The translations under genes and the position numbers were made by a program. The notes below the pieces were generated by a model. It was not told the DNA's origin. It ran no database searches and worked only from the letters and a program-made list of their open reading frames with translations. DNA of 64,000 nucleotides, from assembly GCF_947500065.1 (NCBI RefSeq), contig NZ_CANMQT010000017.1:1-64000 (forward strand), read 5' to 3'. Positions 16,699 through 26,500 of the stretch are shown here, piece after piece. Source of the DNA: an uncultured Aquimarina sp. (GTDB lineage: Bacteria > Bacteroidota > Bacteroidia > Flavobacteriales > Flavobacteriaceae). Positions within the stretch are counted from its first letter, which is position 1. Each line of letters opens with the position of its first letter.

Positions 16699-17895
16699 TC
16701 AAAAAGCAGTAATTTCTTCTGTAATAGGTTTTATATCCATATGCCTTTCTATCTTTCTTTTGATCGCAGGTGTATTATCTCGATAATCTAACAAAGGAAC
16801 TAGTAATTTACATCCGTAAATATCGTCTCCACCTTTTCCATTGATTCGATTACTAGCAAAATATCCTGTGTTATTTTCCTCGTTAATGATAAACGTAAAA
16901 TCGTCTTTCTCACTGTTTATAGGAGCTCCCAAATTATAAATCGACCAGCCAGTTGTTCTATTAGGTAATACCATAAAAATATCCAAACCTCCAAGACCTA
17001 CATGTCCATCACTGGCAAAAAACAAGGTACCTCTATCACTAATATATGGAAAAGTCTCTCTCCCTGGAGAATTAATCTTATCACCCAAATTTTGTGGGGT
17101 ACCATAAGTACCGTCCTCAAAAATTTTTACTACATAAAGATCAGATTGCCCATAACTTCCTGGCATATCACTCGCAAAATACATAAATCTACCATCTGGC
17201 GATAATGCTGGATTTGCTATAGAGTACTCATCACTACTAAAAGGCAATTCCTCTATGTTTTTCCATTTCCCGTTACTATAATTTGCTTTATATATTTTTA
17301 ATGAAACATATCCATCAGAATTTCTTTTAAACTTTCTTTTTGAATAATTATTCCTTGTAAAATATACCGTTTTTTGATCCGGACTAAAGGTTGCAGAAGA
17401 TTCATTAAACTTAGTATTAATCATACCTTTTAGTTTTGACACCCCTTTATCAGGAATATTTTTGCCTGTCATATACAAATCCGAAAAAGGCTCATTGGTG
17501 TCTTGCTGAAGGATTACGGATACAGACTTGCTATTACGAGAAGACGCAAATACCAGTTCTCCTTTATAAAAACTAGGTGCATAGTCAGAGTTTTTAGAAT
17601 TGATTGGTAATGATTCTACTATAAAATTTGTAAACGCATTATTTGTGGAATTTGCGGAATTTGTGGATATAGATCGCTCAGAGAGAAAGTCATAGACTTC
17701 CGGTTCTTCTTGATCATAAGACACGGTTGATACTGTAGCTACATCAGTAGCTGTAATAAAATTTACATTGGCTGTTTCTGCAAAAGCATACTCATCTGGA
17801 ATATTATTAGCTATTGCTAATTGCTTTTGTTGAGAAAATGTTGGATTCAAAAAAAAGAAAAAAACCAGCCCCAAAAGGTTTTTTTGCAATGTCAT
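16699..17895 (-). CDS. PD40 beta-propeller protein (orphan relative of PorE-like)
   Basis: The protein has 398 residues and a signal peptide (MTLQKNLLGLVFFFFLNPTFSQ). Residues about 110-370 are PD40/WD40-like blades: SSATFSPDQKTVYFTRNNYS, NPALSPDGRFMYFASDMPG, ETFPYISDRGTLFFASDGHV and GYFASNR. The region closely resembles the middle of the PorE-like protein at 59975-61951; both share SDMPG.YG.SDLYVV and FFASDGH.GLGGLDIF type phrases. It lacks the N-terminal TPR, the carboxypeptidase-regulatory domain and the OmpA domain. It may be a stripped paralogue that still contacts a T9SS partner without holding peptidoglycan. Perfect palindromes lie upstream. Confidence 0.82.
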   Translation of the reverse strand: MTLQKNLLGLVFFFFLNPTFSQQKQLAIANNIPDEYAFAETANVNFITATDVATVSTVSYDQEEPEVYDFLSERSISTNSANSTNNAFTNFIVESLPINSKNSDYAPSFYKGELVFASSRNSKSVSVILQQDTNEPFSDLYMTGKNIPDKGVSKLKGMINTKFNESSATFSPDQKTVYFTRNNYSKRKFKRNSDGYVSLKIYKANYSNGKWKNIEELPFSSDEYSIANPALSPDGRFMYFASDMPGSYGQSDLYVVKIFEDGTYGTPQNLGDKINSPGRETFPYISDRGTLFFASDGHVGLGGLDIFMVLPNRTTGWSIYNLGAPINSEKDDFTFIINEENNTGYFASNRINGKGGDDIYGCKLLVPLLDYRDNTPAIKRKIERHMDIKPITEEITAF

Positions 17896-17914
17896 TGATT
17901 ACTTTTTTGTTGGT

Positions 17915-17931
17915 CATGTACAAGGTACATG
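17915..17931. promoter_or_regulatory. Palindrome upstream of the PD40 gene (possible operator)
   Basis: Perfect 7-bp arms CATGTAC (17915-17921) and GTACATG (17925-17931) flank AAG, 20 bp before the ATG of the leftward PD40 gene. The shape and position suit a dimeric repressor site or a leader hairpin. No regulator is known. Confidence 0.45.
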
Positions 17932-17967
17932 TAACTTTTACGAAACTATTGCATACAAAAAAACACC

Positions 17968-17994
17968 TTTGTTTATGGTACTATCATAAACAAA
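17968..17994. promoter_or_regulatory. Second palindrome in the PD40 upstream region
   Basis: Perfect 10-bp arms TTTGTTTATG (17968-17977) and CATAAACAAA (17985-17994) flank GTACTAT. It lies about 70 bp upstream of the gene, which suits a dimeric regulator site. No gene begins in 17896-18300. Confidence 0.45.
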
Positions 17995-18228
17995 CGTCTA
18001 TATATGCTGTAAAAATCACGATGATGCTATCCCCATAGCGTTAATTGTACTTTGATTTGTGTTATAAAATACAATGTACTGATCCTTAACAAAATAAAGT
18101 GTTAAAAAAACAAAAAATAGTTTACAATCTTGTTTTTGTTATAAACAATACAAACCAAATGTTAGTATTCTCCTTGTTTAGCTATAAGTAATTGATAGGA
18201 AATAAAGCTTTTATGTCTAGGGTACGGT

Positions 18229-18326
18229 AATAGATTATACAGCACCCGTCGGCTCCGCTAGGGTTCGGGACGTAATCTATTTAAAGGACTGTATTTCGAC
18301 TTAGCTCAATATCCACATAGTCGAAA
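18229..18326. other. Structured GC-rich island without a gene
   Basis: Within the gene-free 17896-18504, two inverted repeats stand out. AATAGATTA (18229-18237) pairs with TAATCTATT (18273-18281) around a GC-rich core (CACCCGTCGGCTCCGCTAGGG). TTTCGACT (18294-18301) pairs with AGTCGAAA (18319-18326). Both are perfect. The base composition differs from the flanks. A structured RNA or the relic of a small element is possible. I do not recognise the family. Confidence 0.4.
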
Positions 18327-18397
18327 CCCGATCCTAGCAAACACTCATTGTTCTTGTCACGAATTGTCTTGAGAATACTTACTCTTTTTAATAAAAT

Positions 18398-18498
18398 AAA
18401 GAAAAGCTATGATATCAACCATAGCTTTCTTTTTCTTATTTATTATTTTTACTCGTCAATCTTTGTAGTCACTAGTCACAGACTAGCGGGAGCTGGGG
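18398..18498 (+). repeat. REP-like unit A
   Basis: A hairpin AAAGAAAAGCTATG...CATAGCTTTCTTT (18398-18434) is followed, after an AT-rich spacer, by CTAGTC-ACA-GACTAG (18472-18486) and the tail CGGGAGCTGGGG. The unit has the same layout as B, D, E and F below. Confidence 0.7.
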
Positions 18499-18504
18499 TT
18501 CATT

Positions 18505-18870
18505 CTAGTTTAAAATTTCCTTTTCTAAATACTCTTCTAAATCTATTTTAAGTAAATAATTTTTTCCTCTAAAACTTAGTTTATTCTTTTTAAGACCAAT
18601 TCTATCACATGAATCTTTTAAACAAGAGTAAAGGCAATATTTGAATGATATCTTGGAAGGGTACAACTCTCCTTGATTCATAAAATTAACAATTTTTTCA
18701 ATCTCGTTTTTATTGTTAATTTTAACTGTATCGTTTTTCCCCATTAATATAACACCTATCTCATCAAAGTTTTTTATCAATTTTTCTTCCTTATTATTCT
18801 CTTCGTTACATGAAACTAAAGCAATAACACTAATAATTACTACACATATGTTTTTTTTAATATCCTTCAT
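18505..18870 (-). CDS. Small lipoprotein of unknown function
   Basis: I start at 18870, where MKDIKKNICVVIISVIALVSC forms a clean lipoprotein signal with the Cys as residue 21. An extended start at 18903 adds eleven residues that read into the neighbouring RAYT fragment. The mature part, about 100 residues, begins with an acidic/lysine stretch (NEENNKEEK) and has three cysteines spaced C-x3-C-x4-C (YCLYSCLKDSC). No family is recognised. The gene is boxed in by REP-like units and could be recently acquired. Confidence 0.65.
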   Translation of the reverse strand: MKDIKKNICVVIISVIALVSCNEENNKEEKLIKNFDEIGVILMGKNDTVKINNKNEIEKIVNFMNQGELYPSKISFKYCLYSCLKDSCDRIGLKKNKLSFRGKNYLLKIDLEEYLEKEILN

Positions 18871-18880
18871 TTTTAGGCTT

Positions 18881-19159
18881 TTAATTTTCTCCCGACAAGG
18901 CATTCTTAAAACTTTTATTTACAGCCTTCCCTGGATTCTTTATAATATAAGTTGTTTGAAATTTCGCTACATCTTTAAATAATTTATTCCATTCGCAGAT
19001 TTTATAGAATCTATTTTTCTTTGTTTTTCTACAATAACTTATGCTTTCAGATAATATTGATAAGTACTTTTCTCTAGTAAAAACATCAATCCAATAAACG
19101 GTAGCAAAACTCACAAAATAAAGTCCAGATTTGTTATGAAATTTATACTTTCTACTCAT
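18881..19159 (-). pseudogene. Truncated RAYT (REP-associated tyrosine transposase)
   Basis: The first about 45 residues (MSRKYKFHNKSGLYFVSFAT, then VYWIDVFTREKYLSIL) match the N-terminus of Bacteroidota REP-associated tyrosine transposases of the IS200-like Y1 family. The rest (92 aa in total) does not continue the family: the HxH metal site and catalytic Tyr are missing. After SYCRK the reading turns into unrelated sequence. It is therefore an inactive fragment. It starts next to unit B and sits among REP-like hairpins, which fits RAYT biology, as these enzymes act on REP hairpins. Confidence 0.78.
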
Positions 19160-19170
19160 AATACCAAAAT

Positions 19171-19293
19171 AAAGAAAAGCTATGATATCACAACCACAGC
19201 TTTTCTTGTTTGTTATTCTAAATAAAAATCCTTTTTCCTATTTAGATATTTTACTCAGTATCGGCACGAGCGATACGCTCGCGCTAGCGAGGG
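19171..19293 (+). repeat. REP-like unit B
   Basis: A hairpin AAGAAAAGCTATG...CACAGCTTTTCTT (19171-19207), just outside the RAYT start codon, is followed by a 36-nt block at 19258-19293. That block contains CGAGCG-ATA-CGCTCG and the tail CGCTAGCGAGGG. It is identical, base for base, to 19767-19802 in unit D. Confidence 0.8.
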
Positions 19294-19457
19294 TAACTAT
19301 TGATTTTCTTATGGGTGGTGATGATACTGTTATAGATAAAAAACTATTACAAAAAATAAAAGATATCGAGAGTTTTTCCGAAGAAGAAAAAACTAAAATA
19401 TATGACCTGATTGATATGGCTATCGGATATCATAAAGGTAAAAAAGTATATTCTTAA
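19294..19457 (+). pseudogene. C-terminal remnant of an XRE-type regulator
   Basis: The reading ends with the stretch DFLMGGDDTVIDKKLLQKI, then KDIESFSEEEKTKIYDLIDM and AIGYHKGKKVYS. This is the usual C-terminal tail of Bacteroidota XRE-family helix-turn-helix regulators. The DNA-binding domain is absent, and sequence upstream of 19294 is the REP block of unit B, so the gene was cut at that junction. The ATG at 19311 could in principle start a 48-residue peptide. I see no sign that it is used. Confidence 0.65.
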
Positions 19458-19464
19458 ATCTATC

Positions 19465-19580
19465 GCATAAAAAAACAGCCACCTATTGCTAGATGACTGT
19501 TTATCAATATTTATTTTCTTACTCTTACCGCTACGAAGTCAGGAGACATTCGCAGAGCATCACTCTTCGAAGAGCGGTAA
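19465..19580. repeat. REP-like unit C (divergent)
   Basis: It contains AACAGCC...GACTGTT-type pairing and a longer inverted repeat with TTACCGCT (19526-19533) pairing AGCGGTAA (19573-19580), with an inner CTTCGAAGAG palindrome. It abuts the second RAYT fragment at 19577 and probably marks the recombination point. Confidence 0.5.
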
Positions 19581-19659
19581 AAACATCAATCCAATAAACC
19601 GTCGCAAAGCTGATAAAATAAAGTCCAGATTTATTATGAAATTTGTACTTTCTACTCAT
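19577..19659 (-). pseudogene. Second RAYT 5' fragment
   Basis: From the ATG at 19657-19659 the reading gives MSRKYKFHNKSGLYFISFAT then VYWIDVF, almost identical to the first RAYT fragment. It runs only about 27 codons before joining unit C. The sequence beyond the start codon, including the next hairpin, is also duplicated (compare 19160-19217 with 19660-19726). Confidence 0.78.
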
Positions 19660-19669
19660 AACTCTAAAA

Positions 19670-19802
19670 TAAAGAAAAGCTATGATATTATAACCATAGC
19701 TTTTCTTGTTTGTTATTCTAAGTGAAAAAAATCTTTTTTATTAAATAGTCTAACTCGACTCAATCTGTATCGGCACGAGCGATACGCTCGCGCTAGCGAG
19801 GG
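19670..19802 (+). repeat. REP-like unit D
   Basis: The hairpin AAGAAAAGCTATG...CATAGCTTTTCTT lies next to the RAYT fragment. It is followed by the 36-nt REP block at 19767-19802, identical to that of unit B. Together with the RAYT start it repeats the arrangement at 19130-19293. Confidence 0.8.
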
Positions 19803-19818
19803 AATCATAACAAAATAC

Positions 19819-19920
19819 AAAAAGCCATACAATACAGTACAGCTTTTTGCTTCTTATTTATTTCTTACTTTTACCCACCAATCTCTGACGCCACTAGTCA
19901 CAGACTAGCGGGAGCGGGGA
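19819..19920 (+). repeat. REP-like unit E
   Basis: A hairpin AAAAAGC...GCTTTTT (19819-19848) is followed by CTAGTC-ACA-GACTAG (19894-19908) and the tail CGGGAGCGGGGA. The REP half matches unit A almost exactly, but the first hairpin has different bases. Confidence 0.72.
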
Positions 19921-19961
19921 AACCCATTTTTCTTTAATAAGAACATAATCCTTTATAAAAC

Positions 19962-20096
19962 AAAAAGTCAGCTACAAATCATTGTAACTGACTTTTTACT
20001 TTTATTTAGCATCTACCTGTTGGCAGACAAGCTCTTACTGCTTACTCATTCGCCCCACAGATTGCAAATCTGCGCTATCATATCTGAGCGATCGGG
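19962..20096 (+). repeat. REP-like unit F
   Basis: A hairpin AAAAAGTCAG...CTGACTTTTT (19962-19997) is followed by CAGATT-GCA-AATCTG (20058-20072) and the tail CGCTATCATATCTGAGCGATCGGG. It ends at the stop codon of the lipoprotein gene. The first hairpin may also terminate the leftward Rhs operon. Confidence 0.65.
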
Positions 20097-20097
20097 T

Positions 20098-20586
20098 TTA
20101 GTATTTATCCAAAGCTTTTTGTAGTGCTTCTAAAATTATCGTTTTATTCGTATTTTGAACTTCAAGTTTATTAATATTATCTATCATTTTTTTTAAGTTA
20201 ACAACATCATTAATAGGGTTTTCAAGCATTCTATAAATTTCATTTTTGTCAATTATATTCTCTTTTTCCATAATAGATATAACATCCATTGGTTTTGAAT
20301 ATAGTACTTCAAACAAAACTTCATTTGAAAACTGACTAAATTCCACATTATTTTTACAATCAACTGATACAGTTGACAAAAATGTTTCTATTGATTTTTT
20401 GGAAGCATTTGGTAATTCATTCTTCAAAGAAACTACTTTCTTGATATCACACTTTTTATTACCGTTTAAAATCTCTTCTACTTTCTTTTCATTTTCGACT
20501 TTAGGCTTTTCTATTTGATTAATTTTTGGTTCTTGTTTACAAGAAAAAATAAATAGAAAAGAAAAAAATATTAATTTTTGTGTCAT
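20098..20586 (-). CDS. Lipoprotein, candidate immunity protein for the Rhs toxin
   Basis: The 162-residue protein starts MTQKLIFFSFLFIFSC, a lipoprotein signal with lipid-modified Cys16. The mature protein is helical, rich in Lys, Asn and Glu, with only two further cysteines (CDIKK and VDCKN). It begins 2 bp after the stop codon of the 2241-aa Rhs gene, so the two are certainly co-transcribed and probably translationally coupled. In Rhs and other polymorphic toxin loci the small gene after the toxin tip encodes the immunity protein. A periplasm-facing lipoprotein would fit a toxin acting on the cell wall, which is what the Rhs tip suggests. The sequence matches no immunity family that I know, so the role rests on position. 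Confidence 0.6.
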   Translation of the reverse strand: MTQKLIFFSFLFIFSCKQEPKINQIEKPKVENEKKVEEILNGNKKCDIKKVVSLKNELPNASKKSIETFLSTVSVDCKNNVEFSQFSNEVLFEVLYSKPMDVISIMEKENIIDKNEIYRMLENPINDVVNLKKMIDNINKLEVQNTNKTIILEALQKALDKY

Positions 20587-20588
20587 GA

Positions 20589-23500
20589 TTAAAAATGTCC
20601 TTTTAGTTCTAGTTTTCTTTGTTTAGCTTTTTGAGCATGAAAATTCTTAGTCTTAATTATACTGCCTTCTCCTTTTAACCATTTAACAGCATTCGTTCTT
20701 TCAGTTGCATTTCCTCTTACAACTTTTATTGTTCCAGAAGAGTCTCCGGTTGTTGAAGTTGTCCAATTAAAATTGGACCATAAATCATCAGCAACATCCG
20801 GATTACAGGTTATGCAACCCGCGGATCCTCTACTATTATAATTTCCATTATCACTTTGTCCGTCGTGTACATTTACTACAGTCATTTCAACATCATTGGC
20901 ATTTGGATCGGTTCCTTCAGCCACTCGATCCCCATTTTCATTAACAATATTTAGACCTTTTTCCGTTCCTTCGCTATGACCACTAGCATTATTATAAATA
21001 TGCTCTCCTTCATTTAACGTATTATAGGATGTGGAATTATCAGAATTTGATTTAGAATTTGGATAACTACTTGCTTCATATGGGCCATTTATGTTACCAG
21101 TTTCTTCATTTAAAACATAAATCTCACCAGTATAAGTAGTTCCTGAAGTTCCATTATCCTGTGGTCTTTCATCAATATCTATTACAAGTACTTTTTCTAA
21201 TCCTTCTAATTCAACCGCATCAATTACTCTATTTTCTGAAAAATTATATGGTGATTGATAATTGTAATCCTCTGCTAATGGATCTATTTGCCAAAATCTA
21301 CCAATCGATGGATCACTGAATCTGAATGTCCATTCATGAATGTTCAAATCAAGATCTTCTGTGTATTCTTGCCCTTGATATTCTTTGTGGTTATTTTCAG
21401 TACCGACAATCATATTATTATACCCTTTATGTTGTAACCCGAAAGGATAATAATTCTTCTCTTCTAAGATTTCGTGTACATTATCTCCATCACCATCTAC
21501 ATCGGCATTATTTCTCAGCACATCTATCTTCCCATCCTTATCTTTATCAGAAAAACTAAGCCTGATGTTGCCTAAGTGATCTTTAAGTTGGTATACATAA
21601 TCATAGCTTTCGGCTCCGCTCAAGCTACTACTGGATGGTTCTATATATCCTTCAGGATGGTTCATAAACTCTAATATTCCATTCTTATAGATATAATTAC
21701 CAGCATATTCCGTTTCTATTAAAGAACTTCCCTCTGTTACGATCTTTTTAAGTTTCGCTCCAGTGGCATCGTAAATATAAGTAATATTTCCATCTGCCGT
21801 GTCATTATATTCGTATGGATCGGCAGTATAATAATTATTAACCGCAACCGCTGTTGGCAGGTTCAGATGATTATAATCTATATTCCTAACTCCTCCGCCT
21901 CGGGTGTTACCCGTATAATTTCTGATATCAATTTTCATATTCCCATTGGTATCATATTGGTAATTTCTGGTTGTATGATCATCAAATTCTTCCTGATAGG
22001 TACGTAACTCTGTCAATTGATTGCCTTGATATTGATAGCTATATTCTATTCTATCTTTTTCACCCAGAAAATTACTATAGATATCGCGCTCTAAAAATGT
22101 AAGGTTTCCGTTTTTATCATACGCATAAGAAGCATTGTAATTTTGATCACTATGATCCGCCCTTTTTATTCTGTTTAAGGCATCATATTGATATCCATAG
22201 GCACGCTTGGTATTGTCATTGGCCGTTTTCCAGATCGTCTCACTAATATTACCATTAAATAATGGGGCTGCTCCCAGATTCTGCGTTGGTGTATTATAAT
22301 TGATCCTAAAACTAAACAAATCATCACCGATGTTATTAACATCATTGATATCTGTTAACCATCCACGTACGTTATATTTATAATCTACGGTTTGAAGACC
22401 ACCACCTACTTTTTTAGCGATTAACTGTCCTAGCTCATCATACAGATTTTCTGCAACCAGTTCTTCTTGACCGTTCACGGATTGAGTTTGGTCAATCAAT
22501 CTACCTACATGATCATATGTAAATGTATCAATGGTCACTATTGGTGCATTCGCATCTTTGGTATGGGTAGTGCGAGATTGTTCTATCCTACCTGTAAAAT
22601 CAAGTTTGCTTTCTACAATATCTGTTGTATGTAAATACTCATTTTTACTTGCCTGATAAATTGGTCTTGTTTTACTATCATAATATGTAACGGTAGTAAT
22701 CCAGTCATTGGTACCTAATACTTTTACCTTGGATCCTGTGGCCAGTGATTTTGTCCTGTTATCTACAGGTTGCTCATATACAGTTCCTGGGTTCATCAAT
22801 CCCTGGATATCAAAATTATAATCATCATAGTAATTGATCGTCAGTACTTCACTGTTCTGCGTGCTTGGAAATCCTCCATTGGTATAATACATGGCAACAC
22901 CACCGATCATCAGTTCATTACCTTTTTCTACCCAAAGATCATTTGTAAAGTCATTAGCCTCTTGCTGTAATACATCACGTTCTCTATTATCTGTAAGGGT
23001 ACCTGTATAAGCTACTCTTCCTAGGGCATCATATTTAGTAAATAACCAGGCAGATTGTGCCTTTAAATTAGCATCCTGTGTTAATACTGGTTGATCTAGT
23101 TTATTATAAACTATATACTCCCATCCTTTACCCGGGATTTTCTTTTCTACCAATCGATTTCTACTATCGTACTTATATTGATAACAGAGCTCATTGAGCT
23201 CATTTGAAGAAACACCATCATTAAGAGTTACTTTAGGAGGCAACACAAAGGTTAGGTTACCTAGTTTGTCGTACACATAATATGTATCGTGCGCTACTCC
23301 GGTATTGTATGTTCTTTTTAGGATTACTCTTCCTGATTTATCTTTGAACTCCTCCGTTGTATAATCCTTAGGATAAGTTTGCCCTAGTTGCCAATTTTCA
23401 TCTCTAATTATATTTTTAAATAATGTATTGACTGTGTAAAATCCTGTTTTCACCAAACTTACGGTAGTAGCAGTTCCTGCAATATCAAAATTAACTACTT

Positions 23501-26500
23501 CATTAGTACCATTGGTTTTATAATCAAACTTAATCGTTTTGTTTAAGGAAATCTTTTCATTATAATCTTCTAACACGGGTTCATTTAAATCTACGGTAAT
23601 AGTAGTATTTAGAGATGATATGATTTCTGACTGTCCGGTATCAGATGTTAATACAAATGTATTATTGATAATTCTTAGGTGATAGCTTGTTGTCTGTCCA
23701 TTACCATCGATCAGGTTCCCCAAATCTACTTCTTTCAGTGGTTGGGCAGTTCTTACATTATCAATATCTCCAAGGATCAGTGTAGTAGCCTCTGGTTCTC
23801 CTAACCCGACACTATTTATGGTGCCTACCACCGTAAATGTAAGTATATTGTTATGATCGATCAACACTTCTGCTTTAGGAGATCGATCATTATCATATCC
23901 TTCTTCTGGTTGATCTTTATCAGGGTCAAAGAAATAGTTGATGTACCATTGTTTATTAGTAAAACCATAGTAACTCCGAGGCATCGGCTTATATTGTGCT
24001 CCTATTAATGCTACATTGTTAGCATCATATTTCCAACTAGTACCTGGTGCAGCTTGCTCTAGCGTTCTACCTAACGGAGAAGTTTCAAAAATAGTTTCTG
24101 AGAACGGATTTACTTCTTCTGGTTTGGTAACTCCTGTAAAATCTTGGTTGTATTTCTTTAAGTAATAAGCATTGATATCGTTTGAGATATCTACAACATT
24201 GTATGTGCCTGAAGTCCCTTTTGATACATAGGGTAATCTATTTATTGCTTGCCTTCCCAGCGCATCGTACTCGATATGGGTAACAATATCCTTAGGGTTT
24301 TGATTCAGACTTGCAAACATCTCTTTCAGGCTAGTTTCCGTGCCATCCAGTTTTTGTACTAATGGTTTCCAAAAATATTGACGCGTTCGTACATCAGTAC
24401 TATAGTATAAATAACTTCTGAATCGCGAAGTGGTCGTATTATCTCTCCATTTAAACTCGTGACCATTTAATACTTTTGTACCATTAATATCATAAACTCC
24501 ACTAACTCCTGTATTATCGCCACCATATTGATATGGATGTATTACTCCAACAACCATATACCAAGTATCTAGCTCTGGAAGATCACTCGCCCAGAAATAT
24601 GGATTGTTATTGGCAGTACCACTTAGGTTGTTTACATTTTGGGTACCGTGATAGGTAGCTCCATTCTGAGATCCTGTTCTTTTTACCCAAACACTATACC
24701 GATATCCTACATTTTTATCTACAGCAAAGTAATCGGTGTTCCAACCTCCATCTGCATTATTATATTCATCATTACCACATCGCCAAACAAGTGAGCGTTC
24801 TCCACGAGGATCTACGTCCCGAATTCTATGATTCTCTGCTGTAGCTCCATTTTGATTAAAAAATGCTGTACTTCCAGATCCTTCTGCCCAATCCATTGGT
24901 AATTCATTGTTTATGGTATTGGACGATGTCGCAGATGCATTGATTCCTATTTGTTGTTTCGCTCGACCTAAACCATCAAAATAGGTAATACTCTCTATAA
25001 CATCTTTATCATATTTAATAGCTGATGAGGACTGCATAGGAGCTTGATATGCTCTAGTAAAAACATAGTTCTCATCGCTAAAAACTACATTATTATAGGG
25101 TCTTGATATACATCCTCCATAATTACCCATCTCATCAGGACATTGATCTAATGAGTTACCTACATAACCTACCGGTTGTAAACTAGCCAGTATGGTATTG
25201 TCTGGTTCACCAAAACCATCATTATCTGTATCTTTATAAAAAGTACTTGGGGTTAGATTGGTTATCAGACTTGTCGTATCATCAACATCCGTATTATTTT
25301 CTACATATCCTGCAGGTTGCGTACATTGGGTTTTGGTAACTAACCTATTTCCCCAACCGTCTCCATCATTGTCTACATACCATACCGTATTGGGGTTGAT
25401 GGAAGCATTACTATCATCACAATCTCTATTATTGGTTACAAAACCGCTAGGTTGTTCGCTTTGATATTTTTTATCCGTATTAGTACCAAAGGTATCCTGA
25501 TCAGCATCCCGATAGAAATTACTAGGAGTGATATTGGTTATTAAGTTATTGCTATCATCGTTATCATCATCATTACGCACATAACCTGAAGGTTGTACAC
25601 ATTGGGTTTTGACTATCGAAGCATTTCCCCAGCCATCTGCATCCGCATCACGATACCATTTGGTATTGGGATTGATCGCTGCATCATTGTCATTACAATC
25701 GCTGTTATTAGTAACATAGCTACCAGGTTGTACACTACGATAAATACTTGCCGAAGGATTACCATAAGTATCTAGATCTGAATCTGCATAAAAGGTTCTG
25801 GGTGCGATATTGGTAATCAGATTATTGTTATCATCATAATCGTCATCATTACGCACATATCCACTAGGCTGTATGCATTGTTTTTTTAGTACTGAGGCAT
25901 TTCCCCATCCATCATTATCAGCATCACGATACCAACGAGTATTTGGGTTTAGAGAGGAATCGTTATCATTACAATCACTACTATTGACTACATATCCGCT
26001 TGGTTGTATACTCTGGTATTTACTGTTAGCAGGGTTTCCGAAAGTATCGTTGTCTGCATCTCTATAAAAATGCATTGGGGTTATGGTAGTAATCAAACTA
26101 TTACTATCGTTAAGATCGTCATCATTTAATACATAACCGCTAGGTTGTGTACATTGTTTTTTGGTTACCGAAGAGTTACCAAACCCATCTCCATCAGCAT
26201 CACGGTACCAAAAAGTGTTTGGGTTAATAGCTGCGCTATTATCATTACAATCGCTGCTATTTGTTACATAACCATTTGGACGAGTACTACGATAGGTTTT
26301 GTTGGTAGGATGCCCGAAGGAATCATTGTCTGCATCTCTATAAAAATTACGAGGAGCGATATTAGTGATCAGATTAGTACCATCGTTGTAATCATCATCA
26401 TTACTTACATATCCACTGGGTCTAGAACATTGCTTTTTGGTTACATTCTTATTTCCCCATCCATCATTATCAGCATCTCGATACCAAACCGTATTAGGAT

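Noticed and set aside
18348..18551. 67-codon rightward reading
   Set aside because: Made of hairpin and REP sequence, with no coding signal.
19486..19725. 79-codon rightward reading across unit C and the second RAYT fragment
   Set aside because: It crosses element junctions and has no family match; the opposite strand encodes a clear RAYT start.
18398..20096. CRISPR array
   Set aside because: The repeats are palindromic, irregularly spaced and lack cas genes. REP-like units with RAYT fragments explain them.
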